Source: Rhytidiadelphus loreus | Taxonomy: Eukaryota; Streptophyta; Bryopsida; Hypnales; Hylocomiaceae | Direction: 5' to 3' | Assembly: GCA_947034895.1 (NCBI GenBank) | Contig: OX344764.1 | Span: 372,001 to 436,000 of the forward strand | Length of the DNA: 64,000 bases | Shown: positions 24,228 through 34,598 of the stretch, one piece after another | Numbering within the stretch: the stretch's first letter is position 1 | How the letters are laid out: every line of letters begins with the position of its first letter | The notes under the pieces: generated by a model | What the model saw: the letters and a program-made list of their open reading frames with translations, nothing else | Database searches by the model: none | Told to the model about the DNA's origin: nothing | Made by a program: the position numbers and the translations under genes

Positions 24228-25600
24228 CGTCGTAGGCACCTCCCTTATCGTCTGGCCACTAAAACCTGTTGGCTACTTACAAGATTCTCGCTCCTCGGAC
24301 GCCCTCAATATTGGCCGCGCAGTAACTCGTCTCGGTTGCTCAGAAAATCTAGGTATTCCGGTTGCAACTTAAGGGCGGTGTGTCAGCTTCGAGCCCTAAA
24401 GAGAAGAAGAGAAGGCAATAGAGAACAAGAGAGATTGAAGAAGAAAGGGAGGAAGAGAGAGCGAGAGTGAGAGCAAGTGAGGCAAATGAAAAATGAATAG
24501 AAATGAAAGTGGCCAAGGAAGTATACCCCCTCTCCTCACTAAAGTAACGGCTGCCAATCGGGAGGCGTACTCATGAGCGTTCATCCAAGTTTTTCATCTA
24601 TTACTTGTTTTTCATCCAAATTCAGTACCAGACTTCTAGCCAAGGACATGGTAGTAATGATCACTCATTGCATGAAGTTGTGTACGTTTCGTTCCGTTTG
24701 CATTACGTTTCGTTTTGATCCTAAGACATACGTTCAGGTTGTTTTTGTAATCACAACAAATTCATCCTCCTGCAAATTCAATTTCAAGCACCAACTTGCT
24801 TCTCTCCCCTCCTCACATAGGTCCAATTCTTGGAGGAGTTCTTTCTTTTAGTTTTGTTTTCTACTTCTAGGCTCTCAGCCAAACTGTTTGGAATGCTGCA
24901 AGGATGAATGGAATGTAGAGATTGTAGGGGAATGCATAGTAGCGCAGTAGTATTCAGTGGGATGCAGGGCCCAATGCAGTGAATGATACGATTGCAGTGG
25001 GGTGGATTGCATGACACAGAGCCCAATAGTTCAGGGTGTATTCTAGATTAGTGTAGGAAACAAACTGTCAATTATTCATATTATTTTTAGCATCATTTAG
25101 CTCAGATGGTCGGGGCATATTATTGAAATCGCTTTATTTGATTTGAATTATGGGTTTAGGAATGGATTTTTGGTTCACATCTATACGTTTTAGGGTCAAG
25201 AACTTGTCCGTACAGTCATTCTTATCGACCGGCAGCCGATAATTAGCTTTCATGTCAGCTGCCAATCGATACAATCTGTAGTACCGAGGACAGGAACAGA
25301 ACTACTTGCCATTGTGTGGAAATTAGTAGTATACTTCGTGGTTGATTTCTAACGTATCGGTTGCCAGGCGATAAGTTATTCTGGGGACTAAGTGCATCAA
25401 TAGAGTTGTCACTGTCCTTGGCGCTTTAGTCTTTGACATCATGGATGGGTCTGTAGGCTTCGGTTTGAGTGCAATCGAGACATTTACCAGAAATGTCGTG
25501 GAGGGGCAGGCAAATAGGAACCCCCACCTTGTCTGCATTCATGTACTTAACGTCCCACAAAACCTCGACATGTGTCGCAGCACAGGATAAGTAAATTCCC
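24228..25600. promoter_or_regulatory. 5' region of element A with palindromes
   Basis: This is upstream of the probable start at 24227 on the minus strand. It contains palindromes at 25221-25243, 25254-25271 and 25353-25375 and an AG-rich tract at about 24400-24480. At 25090-25110 TTAGCTCAGATGGTC resembles a pol III A box, but no B box follows. No gene seen. Confidence 0.4.
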
Positions 25601-25639
25601 TATTATGCTCACAAAAACCACTTTAAAGCATAACAAAGT

Positions 25640-28600
25640 GACTCTAAAGATCGAACCCATGAGATTCTGTGAAGTGTTTAAACTCTATTAGGAATTTAGA
25701 GGTCAATAGTCAGTTCCTTCAAGAATTTCCCTAATCGGATGTAGGATTTCTCGATCCGGAAATCCTTCCTACATTAGTATAGCGTATCCGGAATCTATGT
25801 CCCACTATTACTGACTACAATCCAGATACCTTTGAATCAACAACCAACAAACCCACCCAGACTTCCTGAACACTTCCGGGTTTACTTCTGTGAGACCGGA
25901 CTCCCTCCTTTACTGGTGTCCGTCTTCTTTAATAATTTCCGGTTTAATTTAACCTTTGTTGACTCATCAGAAGGATTCGCCAATTTGATTTAGTAGAGTG
26001 GTCGGCTAGCCACACCTTCCGGACTATTAAAGTGATGGAAGAGTTCACTCTAATCTACTCAATCTCCTATCTAACTAGAGTCCGGTTTGGTTTCTCACAA
26101 TGACCGGAAAATGAATCTGGTCAGAGGTCACACAAACCCCCCCCATACGACCCTTATCATACTACAACGACTTTGACTTTCTTTCAACTTGTATGGAGCT
26201 AAGGTGACTACAAGTGTATCCGCTCGTGCCAGTAGAATCCGGTATCTCTTCCGTTTACTTTCTAAGTTGATGAGACCTCTCAAGGATCAGACGCGAACCA
26301 GACCTTCCACCCAGTCGCTCTAGTGCAGTCAGGAAATCCCTCCCTAATTGCCTAGCTTAACAATGGTTATCTCATCCGGAATACAAGATCTAGATCCTAC
26401 TGAGGTGCAATGACTCACTCCCAGCACTTAAAACCTTTGCACACAACTATAGGTAAAAGAACACCAAAGGGAAGAAGAATTCTTTCCAAGTCCGCTCACT
26501 AGCAATCAATTCCTTATTCACTCATCCGGCCAAAGCATGGGAAGACAAGGGAATGACAGAAAAATGCACAGTACACAAAACCATTTGGTGGAAATTCGCT
26601 TCCCTGTCTCCATTGAGAGACGGGTTTATATACAAAGTTAAGTTCATACAAAATGGGGGGAAAAATCCTAAGAAACCGGCACTGTTTCCAGCCGAGATTG
26701 TAGGATCTGATCCTCCCGGATTTCTCGCTACAAAATTGTTCCTAACAAAATGGTCCTAAAAATATACATTCTATCCTTTGAAAAAAATTCTCAAGGCCCA
26801 CCACTATCTGGTGTAATCTGCTCAGTAATTTTACTGATGCTGCCTTCCTTCTCTCCCCCTTCCGGAATACGTTCCGGAACTGGAGTAGAAGGTTCTCCAT
26901 CTTCTGTTGGTGGTGCGGGTGCAGGAACCTTGTGATTGGATCCTGGAGATCCGGGCTTCAGTACCTCCTTCACATCCGAATCCCCACATAGACTCGGAAA
27001 GGAAATTCCGGACAAGGAAACCGGATGATGTAGATGAAGCCTTTTATTGCTGTCATCTATCACCTTGGCTGCCTTCCGGAATTCCTCCAACGAAGACTCC
27101 ATTTGACCGGCAAACTCTGCAAGTATCCGTGCTATTCTCCCACCGGAGATTTTCTTCTCCCTGTGCACGCCTTTGTCAAACAGTTTGGCCTTGGCCATCG
27201 CGTCTCCGGATGCTGCCACCACGGAAGTCATCGCGCTGATGGCCTTCCGGGTGTCCTCCTGCAGGTTCCGGGCAGCTCTCACTTCCTCCATGCTGACTTC
27301 CCGGTCCCTCTTCAAGAGTTGGATCTCGCCTCTCAACTTGATCATCAACTCATCCATTTCCCGGAGGGTGATGGTCTGCTTTAGAAACCTCTCTTCCTTC
27401 TCCCGGTCCTCATCCGGATTGTTGATACAATTCGCTACCGTTTCTGGAAGAGAACTGTCAATCTTTCCTCCTACCAGGCCGGCTATTGAAGAAATTGCAA
27501 TATGCCTGATAACACATCGGGCCTGGATTTCCCCCAAAACATGAATCAACTTACCAAAAAGTGGATTCATTTCGGTGTCGTTGGATCCGGAAGCTTCAGC
27601 TTTTCCCTTGTCCACTTCCCGAGGTCCATTTTTGGGTGTTCCGGTTTTAACCGGAAGAGCCCCTCCTTCCGGACTAGTCTTGGTCCGGGTGGCCATCCCC
27701 TTTCCATCCGGTTGAGATGGCTTTCCTGCCTGCTGACCTCCCAACTTCTTGTCAACCGGAGACCCTCAATTCCCCACCGTCGTCTTCAGGCATTTCCGGT
27801 GGATGAGCGGTACTCCATCGTCCTCCTCATCTTCCTCCTGCGAGTTCCGCATATTCTCTTTAGGCGTTCCGGCTGGCGGAGTACTGTCGTGTTCGGTGTC
27901 GGAACTCTCATCGTCCGACACTCTGAACTTGGCGAGAGCCATCTAGGCCCTCCATTCACTTTCCTTGGTTATCGTGAGGAGTCCCTGTGTCCGATAGAAG
28001 TAGAAAAGGTAGGGGCAGAGTGGGGTTCCTCTGCTCTTCTTGGTATTGGCACAAAGTCCGGCCACCAGCAGGCACATGTACTTCGCCCAATCCACTCGCA
28101 TCTCCCCGCTCAAAGCTCCGAAAATAGTATTGCCCACCGAGTGGGTCAATATCGTCGGTTTTTCCGGATAAAGGATGGGGAGCAAAAACTCCAGTAGACA
28201 CCGATGCCACGAGTTTATGCAGTCCGCCATAGCGAATCCATCCTTGGAATCCGCTCCTTGGGCAAACAGCCCCTTCACATAGTTGTCCCGGGATTTGGCC
28301 TTTGACGTCCCTCCTTCCCGGAAATTATACACTTCCCTCCAGATCTCTTTGGTCCACTTATCCGGCGCTGCCCGGATGGTTTTCGCAAACTGATTTAGAG
28401 CTCCTAATTGCAGCTCCCGGATGACCTCCTCGTTTTTGAACCCCCAGGGCTTCCCGTGAAGTCCCTCACAGCCCATGGCCGTCAGGTCGTCAATTAGCTC
28501 CGCCAGCTCCCGATCCGTCTTGGGTTCTACCAGCACCACCCCTCTCAACTTTACTTCTCTTTGAGGCGCATTTGGTTTAGTGGCGGCGCCACTACGTTTA

Positions 28601-29110
28601 GGCATCCATCCTCACTTCTATCTCTACCTCACGTTCTCTCTTCTAGCCGCACGTCTCGTATCCCACCCAAAACCCAATCTAAAGTCTTGTGCCTACCGAT
28701 CAACCCGCGCGCCCTTCTACTGCCAAGCGCCTCCTCAAATCACACAGCGCCTAAGTGGAAACGAGCTCCAACACCACACACAAAGAAAAACAAACACAAC
28801 TAAGAACTGGAGAGAGTCTGAGAGAGAGAGAGAGAGCTGAGGCGTCAAAGTGAGAATGAGCTCTCAAACCCTAAGTCAGGGTTTATATACCCCGAAAACT
28901 TAGTCCGGATTTCCCTTCCGGTTTCCGGCCTTCTAATCTTCCGGTCCTCCGGTTCTCCATTCCGGGCCAGCAGTTTATTTCACTTCCCTAATTGTCCTAA
29001 ATCTAAACCGTGTTCTAAACTTTAAGCCCTTCCGGTTTAGTTCCTCTTGATTTAAAACCTAAATTCTTGATTACTAAAAAAAAATTGAAAATTCCGGTTG
29101 CAACACATTG
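25640..29110 (-). mobile_element. Element B2: gag-like element, better preserved
   Basis: CCGGA-type motifs are dense from about 25730 to 29100. The block holds one long minus-strand gene (26791-28605), a 3' region of about 1.1 kb and a 5' leader of about 0.5 kb with CCGGTTTCCGGCC-like runs and GA repeats (28815-28835). It is related to B1 at the protein level and in motif content. It lies between the 5' side of A and the 5' side of A2. No pol, transposase or confirmed LTRs. The ends are approximate. Confidence 0.55.
26791..28605 (-). pseudogene. Gag-like transposon protein (B2 copy), two in-frame stops
   Basis: The frame runs from ATG at 28605 (MPKRSGAATKPNAPQREVK) to TGA 26791-26793, about 604 codons, with no frameshift but an in-frame TAG at 27943 and TGA at 27766. 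The N-terminal domain (residues about 30-220) includes LAELIDDLTAMGCEGL, CLLEFLLPILYPEKPTIL, VGNTIFGALSGEMRVDWAK and TPLCPYLFYFYRTQGLLT. This resembles plant transposon ORF1/gag-like domains. An acidic Ser-rich linker, a helical region (QETIT-like, MDELMIKLRGEIQLLKRDR) and a Pro-rich tail follow. The helical region aligns with B1. Particle formation or nucleic-acid packaging would fit the architecture but is inference. Confidence 0.65.
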
Positions 29111-29485
29111 CAATGCATATCTCTTGAATTCTCAGTTTTGAAGCTTGTAGTTCGTGTAGGGTTTAGGTTAGAGGTTTTGGTCAGTTAGTTTTGGAGCATT
29201 GCAATTTCATCGATGAGAGATTGGTTACGTTGAATTGGTTGTCTGCTATTGCGCTGAATTGGTTGCAAGTTTGTTTTCTGTGTGTGCTAGTCGTGGCTCA
29301 GTTTGGCTCAGTTTTCGTGCAATTCTTCCATTCAAAGCTCATACGGTTGTGGCCTTGGATTCAGTTGTTTTCTTGATGATTCAATTTTTTTTAAGAATCC
29401 TGCTCTACTGTATTTCGAACTGCTGAGAGTCTAGGGTTTAGTCATTGGAAATTGGTGTGACAGTATTCAAAAATCAGTTGTTCAT
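29111..29485. other. Spacer between B2 and A2
   Basis: AT-rich sequence with short unsupported open frames. The A2 palindromes begin just to the right. Confidence 0.4.
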
Positions 29486-29489
29486 GGCA

Positions 29490-30045
29490 ATTTAACTCGA
29501 TGGTAGTTTAACTCGATAAAGCATTTTTTGAAGGTTTTCAGTCGCAGAGCCGTCAAATTTTAACTCAATTCGAGTTAAAATACTAAGGAAAATCACTCAC
29601 AGACATAATCGGACACGGCAATCAACCAGACCACAAGAATAAGCAGAGACAAAAATACTTTTTTTAACTCGAGCCGAGTTAAAAAGTAGACAAAGACAAC
29701 TCTGCTCGCAATATTTAACTCGAGCCGAGTTAAATGAAAGAAAAGCCAGTTTATGAAACCAATTTAACTCGAACCGAGTTAAAGAAGAAAACCACCTACA
29801 AACATTTCACTCGAACCGAGTTAAATAACTAAGTCATTACAGAGGAACCTCACATGGAAAGTAATACTCACATTCTCAAACCCTCGAATTACATGAAACT
29901 CTGAATCATAAGAAGAGTCAAATAGTTGAATTTTAACTCGAGTCGAGTTAAAACACTAAAGCACTCAGTAGACATAGAAGGAGTAGCAGAAGGAAAATGA
30001 CTTCAATGAATTATGAAACAATGTTTAACTCGAGTCGAGTTAACA
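29490..30045. promoter_or_regulatory. Palindrome array upstream of the A2 gene
   Basis: Eight near-perfect palindromes (half-sites TTTAACTCGA and TCGAGTTAAA) lie at 29491-30044, spaced 40-110 bp apart and ending 30 bp before the start codon at 30074. The central dinucleotide varies (GT, GC, AC) while the arms stay constant, as expected for a dimeric protein-binding site. Position and density suggest an operator, partition site or anti-silencing target. Confidence 0.75.
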
Positions 30046-30073
30046 GTGTAAATTGTTATATGGTTGTGTAGCA

Positions 30074-33000
30074 ATGGAGGCACAAGTCGCTGGCCTAGAA
30101 GTGTACCTGAAACGTTTTATCATCCCAGAAGAAAGCCGGGACGAGTACGGAGATGCCGACATGCTTGGTGAATGCTAGGAGTGGCAGGAACCTCATGAAG
30201 TTGAGTACTGGACAATTGTCCTCGTTCCCATGAACCAGCACCTCTCTTTCCGAACCAAATACAAGAAAGTCGAAGGCAACCTCCCCGTCACACTGACGGA
30301 GGCTGTGCGAGAGGTTTTGACTGGTCGAAATGGACTTCTTTTCATTTGCTGCAAGACAGTTGACCTCCAACAAAAGGAGGAGTACATATTTTCATATGTT
30401 GTGAACAGCCGAAAAACAACATTCTCCGTGTCTATCTACTACAGGTCGCTAGAAAACACCGACTACCAGGCGCTTCAGAAGATCATTGAGAAGCAGCTTG
30501 AGGAGAAAAGATGGAAAACAAAAGACGGAGGCCCTCTGCAGTCAATAACATTGGCATCGAGGGTGAATGCCCTCGTCACCGGATTTGATCAGCTGAAGGC
30601 TTCACTGGCTAGCCGAAGCGACAGACTGCAGCCAGTCTCTCTCACACGTGATTACAGCAGTCAGCCAAGTCATGGATCTCTCGTACTAGTAACACCCCCG
30701 ACTGGTCGAAGCCACACACATCTCAAGCACATGGAACGTTTTGGTCGGGGAGAGCCATCGAGGTCTCCATCCACGGCGCCTAAACCACGAGGAGTCGCAA
30801 AACGAAAGGATACCCTGGTACCCGAAAACAGCCTATTCTCCGAGATTACAGACATTCCGCAAGACATTGGCGGAAAGGTTAAGGACATCGACTACGAGGT
30901 GGCCTGTAAATCATATTCCGATTACTGGTCAGCATGCATAGAATCGTACGTTGGGGGGATTGGGGAGAAGTTTGAGATTTCCATAGACCAGCTGGACAAG
31001 CCGCCCCAGAATCTCAATATTAGAATGTTGGAAGAGCAGGGGGTGATGAGTTCGCTTAACTTTTTCATCAATATGCCTGACCCCGACAAGAAGATGACGC
31101 TCTGTGCTTATCCACAAGGGCAAAGATCCAAGCCTGCAAAGTTCGAGGACGTGAAGGATGGAAAGTTTTGGATGGTGAATGGCCAACACTGTGTGGCAGC
31201 CTCCCAACAAATGCAAGGGATGGAGCAGATTCCTGATGACAAGAAGGCGAAGTTCAAGAAATGGGATTGCTTTGTCGTCTGGAACAAGGATGACAGTGTC
31301 ATTAGGAAAATCTCGACATATTATAACATGGTCAATCATTTCCAGAACTTCATACCAATATGGCCAACCAACATTTTGGCATCAAGGTCTGTCTGGACAA
31401 GCATGGGAAGTCCAGCACCGCCAAGGGAACCCATAGAGCTTGGAAAGATGGTAACCCCAACTAGGAAGTCGAAGGCTGACGGCAACAATCAAAGATTGTT
31501 TGCGGTAAGTTCATCACCTTCATCTCGAGTCGAGTTAAAATCTTTCATGCTCTTCCTAGTCCGCATCTCTCCAGTTTTAACTCGGATCCAGTTAAGATTC
31601 CCACTAACATCGTGGATCCGTGAATTTGCAAGAGTTTAAGACCGCCATCAAGCTCAGGTTTTCTATGATTGACATCAAGAAGAACTAAGGCTATCTGAGT
31701 AAGAAGAACCAGAGAGAAATTGACATTCACAATGAGATCAAACTCATTACTGCTTCCCAGGATGTCTACGACCTCTGGGCCGAGGTAATCTCCAGTCAGT
31801 CGCAAGGGGGGCTCATCGACCCAGACACTTTGATGGCATTCAAGGACGTCAAGGGCTGGGACGTAGATAAGGATGGAGTCATATCTCGGGAGTTCTTCAA
31901 GTGGATCGGGAACATTACCGAGAATGACCTCGGAAGGCTTGCGTTGCATCTCCTGTTCAGAACAAAGAACCGAGCGCACGGGCATCCAAAGGTTGTCATG
32001 AAGGCACCTAAGTCAGTCCTCCCTGACTGTTACACTGCGAAAGATTGGCTCGAACGAACCAAGAGGAAGGCCGCTGTGAGGATTCAGCTTCACAACCTGG
32101 ACTCGAAGCTCAGGTTGTTTGACAACGATGGGAACTCCAGGAAGAAAGCATGGAAGGACTTCAAGCGTGACTATAACGTGACAAAGGCCACAAAGAACAT
32201 GCTGCTCACGGGGCCAGGGGAGACCTTCTTCACTCAAATGAAGATGCCTTCCAATAAGAAGAAGACCATCAATGAGCTGTCTCCTATGGCCAAGGAGTTC
32301 TTCAAAGTTTTCTTGCAGAGCAAGGGTCGGTTCCTGAGGCCGGAGGCGAGCGCTTTTTTCAGACCCTACAAAATGAATGACGACGAGCTCGAAAATTGGG
32401 ATGCAAATGTCTGGGATGAGGAGGTGCAGTCGAGGATCAAGCTGGCGGTTATCGACTTCAGAAATGTCTCGGGTGTCATCAACAAGGGTCCGAACGACAA
32501 CGAGTCTCTATACTTCGAGAAATTCATGGGTATTCTTGGAGATGACCCTGAGACGGACCTCACCGATCTAGAGGTGTATCTGTGGATCGCAGGGGAGAAG
32601 GAGGTGGAACTGGAACTCCGTGGATTTGTCAGGACTTCCATTTTTGGGAAGAACTACTCGGTGCACTACGCCGACTACATTCTGTCCAATTTCGAGAGGA
32701 TTGGAGATGTCCCAGAAAAGAGTACTCGCGCAAGGGATCCTATCCAACTGCTCTTCCTTGTGAAGAATGGGGCCACCATGAAGAATCGTAGTATTCCGAG
32801 GTCTTTTTTCGTATCCCCGAAATCGCACTACAACACCAGAAGGCAGACAGTGGAGGTCGAGTACAGGATCTACGACACGGAACTCCGAATGGAGTTTTAT
32901 TTGCAAGTGCTAGATCACTTCGTCAGTGCAAGGGATGTCGTGCTGTCTTATTTTGCAGAAGGCAAATTCACTTGTGCTGCGTGGGTGAGTGTCTAGCATA

Positions 33001-34395
33001 ACCAGAATATGTTCATGTGAATCCCCCTACCAACACTTTATCTTGAGTCGAGTGGAAATTATTTCTGGTACCTGATTATCAGATAGGCTGTTCTCGTTCT
33101 TCCCAATGTCTGCCCTAAATGAACTTGGTTTAACTCGAGTCAAGTGGAATCTGTTATCACTAATTCCTTAAATCTTTTGTTCAGATCGGTTGCTCCAGTT
33201 TTCACTAATTCCTGTCAAACTTGAATTAAGTTTAACTCGAGTCGAGCGAAAATGTATTGCTTTGATCTGGTTATCTGATAGACTGCTCTTGCCCCCTCCA
33301 ATTTTTGTCGGAACTTAAAAGACTTTAACTCGAGTCGAGTGAAATCTTTTGTTCTCATGTCTTGATTTTGTTCGTCTTCTGTAGATGCTGTCGCTAGATC
33401 ATTTCGTGGTCGCCGATAGCAAAAAGAAAAGCGAGTTTCTGGCCTTGTGCGTCGAGTCCGAGAACATGGACAAGGATGATTTCCTTGACTCTGTTTACTT
33501 CCTAGATGAAGAAGACTTTGAAAGCAACAAGGCGCGGCCGTCGTCATCCTCGAGAAAGGGGAAGGAGCTTGCTCGACAATACCGCAAAAAGATCCATGAT
33601 CTATCATAGGGAGATGAGGTGATCGAATTGGCGGACGACACCGAAGAAGGCTCGGTACAATGGACAGATCCGGTTGAGACTGCCTTGGGATTGAGTGCTG
33701 GAATGCCAAATATTTCGGTTCCCAATCTTGAACCGAGTGAGATGAAGGGATCCTCAGGTTCTTCAGCTCAGGAGCATCGGACGCCAGTCTCGCGGCCTCG
33801 AATCTCGCAGAAGAGGAAGGCCCAACCCCCTCCATCTAATGCACTAGTCAGTCAACAATAGATCTTGAATGTGATCTAGAAGAACAATGAAGCCAAGGAA
33901 AGAAAACGGAGGGAAGAACGTGAAGAGATAAGGGAGGAGAATAAGCGGGCCCGTCAGGAAAACAAGGACATGTTCTCGAAGCTGCTTGAGTCCTTGCCGG
34001 ATGTCATGATGAAGATGATAGCCGCACGTCCGATGATGATGTTCGGTCCGACTGTAGTGCCATCACAGCTCATGATAGCAAATCAGGCGCAGGGATCGAC
34101 TGATAGTGCAAGATTGGCGCAGACGCCGTCACTTAATGTCCCGAGGGTACCGTCCGCGTCTGAGAATTTGATGGCGCAAGCGTCTCCGGGATCTGCACCT
34201 AATCAAGTCGAGTAGAGCTCTGCGCTAGACCAGGTAGAAGCTGGACCTGACCAGATCGAAGCTAGACCAAACCACGACAATGCAACACCGGACCAAGACG
34301 AAGCAGCACCGGACCAAGGCAAATCTGGACCTGTGGATGTGCCCGAGGAGTCACAGGACCCTGTGACCAGTTTATCTCCAAGTTGTTCCTCGTGA
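30074..34395 (+). CDS. A2 ParB-like/DNA-methyltransferase-like protein, three exons, internal TAG codons
   Basis: Exons 30074-31504, 31635-32984 and 33385-34395 join in phase 0 with GT-AG borders (about 1263 codons, TGA at 34393). The ParB-like core is in exon 1: EKFEISIDQLDKPPQNLNI, then KFWMVNGQHCVAASQQM and WDCFVVWNKDDSVIRKIS. Exon 2 ends with a methyltransferase motif I-like loop (RDVVLSYFAEGKFTCAAW) and exon 3 opens with LDHFVVADSKKKSEFLALC, the order found in N4/N6 DNA methyltransferases. The usual DPPY motif is replaced (LAVIDFRNVSG). The C-terminus is a disordered, charged coiled-coil tail (RKRREEREEIREENKRAR). In-frame stops: TAG at 30176, 33607, 33859, 33877, 34213; TAA at 31686. 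There are no frameshifts. CAG/CAA to TAG/TAA would explain all. Partner sites are probably the flanking palindromes. Function is inferred from fold resemblance only. Confidence 0.65.
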
Positions 34396-34598
34396 CTCCT
34401 TGAGCCTATGTTTTAACTCGATCCGAGTTGAATTGCTTCCGAGTTTTCATGGACAGTGTAGATCAGTGATTAGCAAAATAGACTGAGCTTTCATAGTCCA
34501 TTGCAAGTATTGTATCATTTTCTCTTTCATGGAGACATTGTAATATATTTTTTTCTCACAAATCATTGTCTAGCTTGAATTCTGCAGTGGGGACCTCC

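Larger units (their letters stand above)
12890..25380 (-). mobile_element. Element A: large mobile element with dispersed palindromes
   Basis: The region is defined by about 20 copies of a roughly 20-bp palindrome close to TRTCGGCTGSCAGCCGAYA. Clear copies lie near 13447, 14204, 14386, 15001, 19773, 20173, 20847, 22287, 22372, 22988, 23940, 23993, 24050, 24161, 25221, 25254 and 25353, with looser ones near 12898, 13228 and 19611. Most are in introns, intergenic gaps or the 5' region; the copy at 20173 may lie in an exon. All genes seen point to the minus strand. Related gene content in A2 (29.5-34.4 kb) supports a family. The gag-like element B1 interrupts it at about 15.4-19.05 kb. I could not identify terminal repeats or target duplications, so the ends are approximate. 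Confidence 0.6.
29490..34440 (+). mobile_element. Element A2: ParB/methyltransferase-like element with its own palindrome
   Basis: Defined by about 15 copies of a 20-21 bp palindrome with half-site TTTAACTCGA (and its complement TCGAGTTAAA), all outside exons. Eight lie in the 5' region (near 29491, 29557, 29660, 29711, 29760, 29806, 29931, 30022). Two are in intron 1 (31522, 31574), four in intron 2 (33040, 33127, 33229, 33322), and one lies 16 bp after the stop codon (34411). The single gene is homologous to the main gene of element A. I see no terminal inverted repeats or transposase, so how it moves, or whether it does, is unknown. Confidence 0.65.

Noticed and set aside
25084..25150. tRNA-like A box (TTAGCTCAGATGGTC)
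   Set aside because: No B box, anticodon arm or acceptor pairing could be found; at most a decayed SINE piece.
34213..34395. TAG at 34213 as the true end of the A2 protein
   Set aside because: The frame continues for 60 codons with a repeated GPDQ/APDQ-like phrase to TGA at 34393, just before the last palindrome, so the later stop is more likely original.
12890..34440. Endogenous giant virus or bacterial contamination as source of the ParB-like genes
   Set aside because: The genes contain GT-AG introns and lie among plant elements with the same decay pattern; no viral core genes are present.
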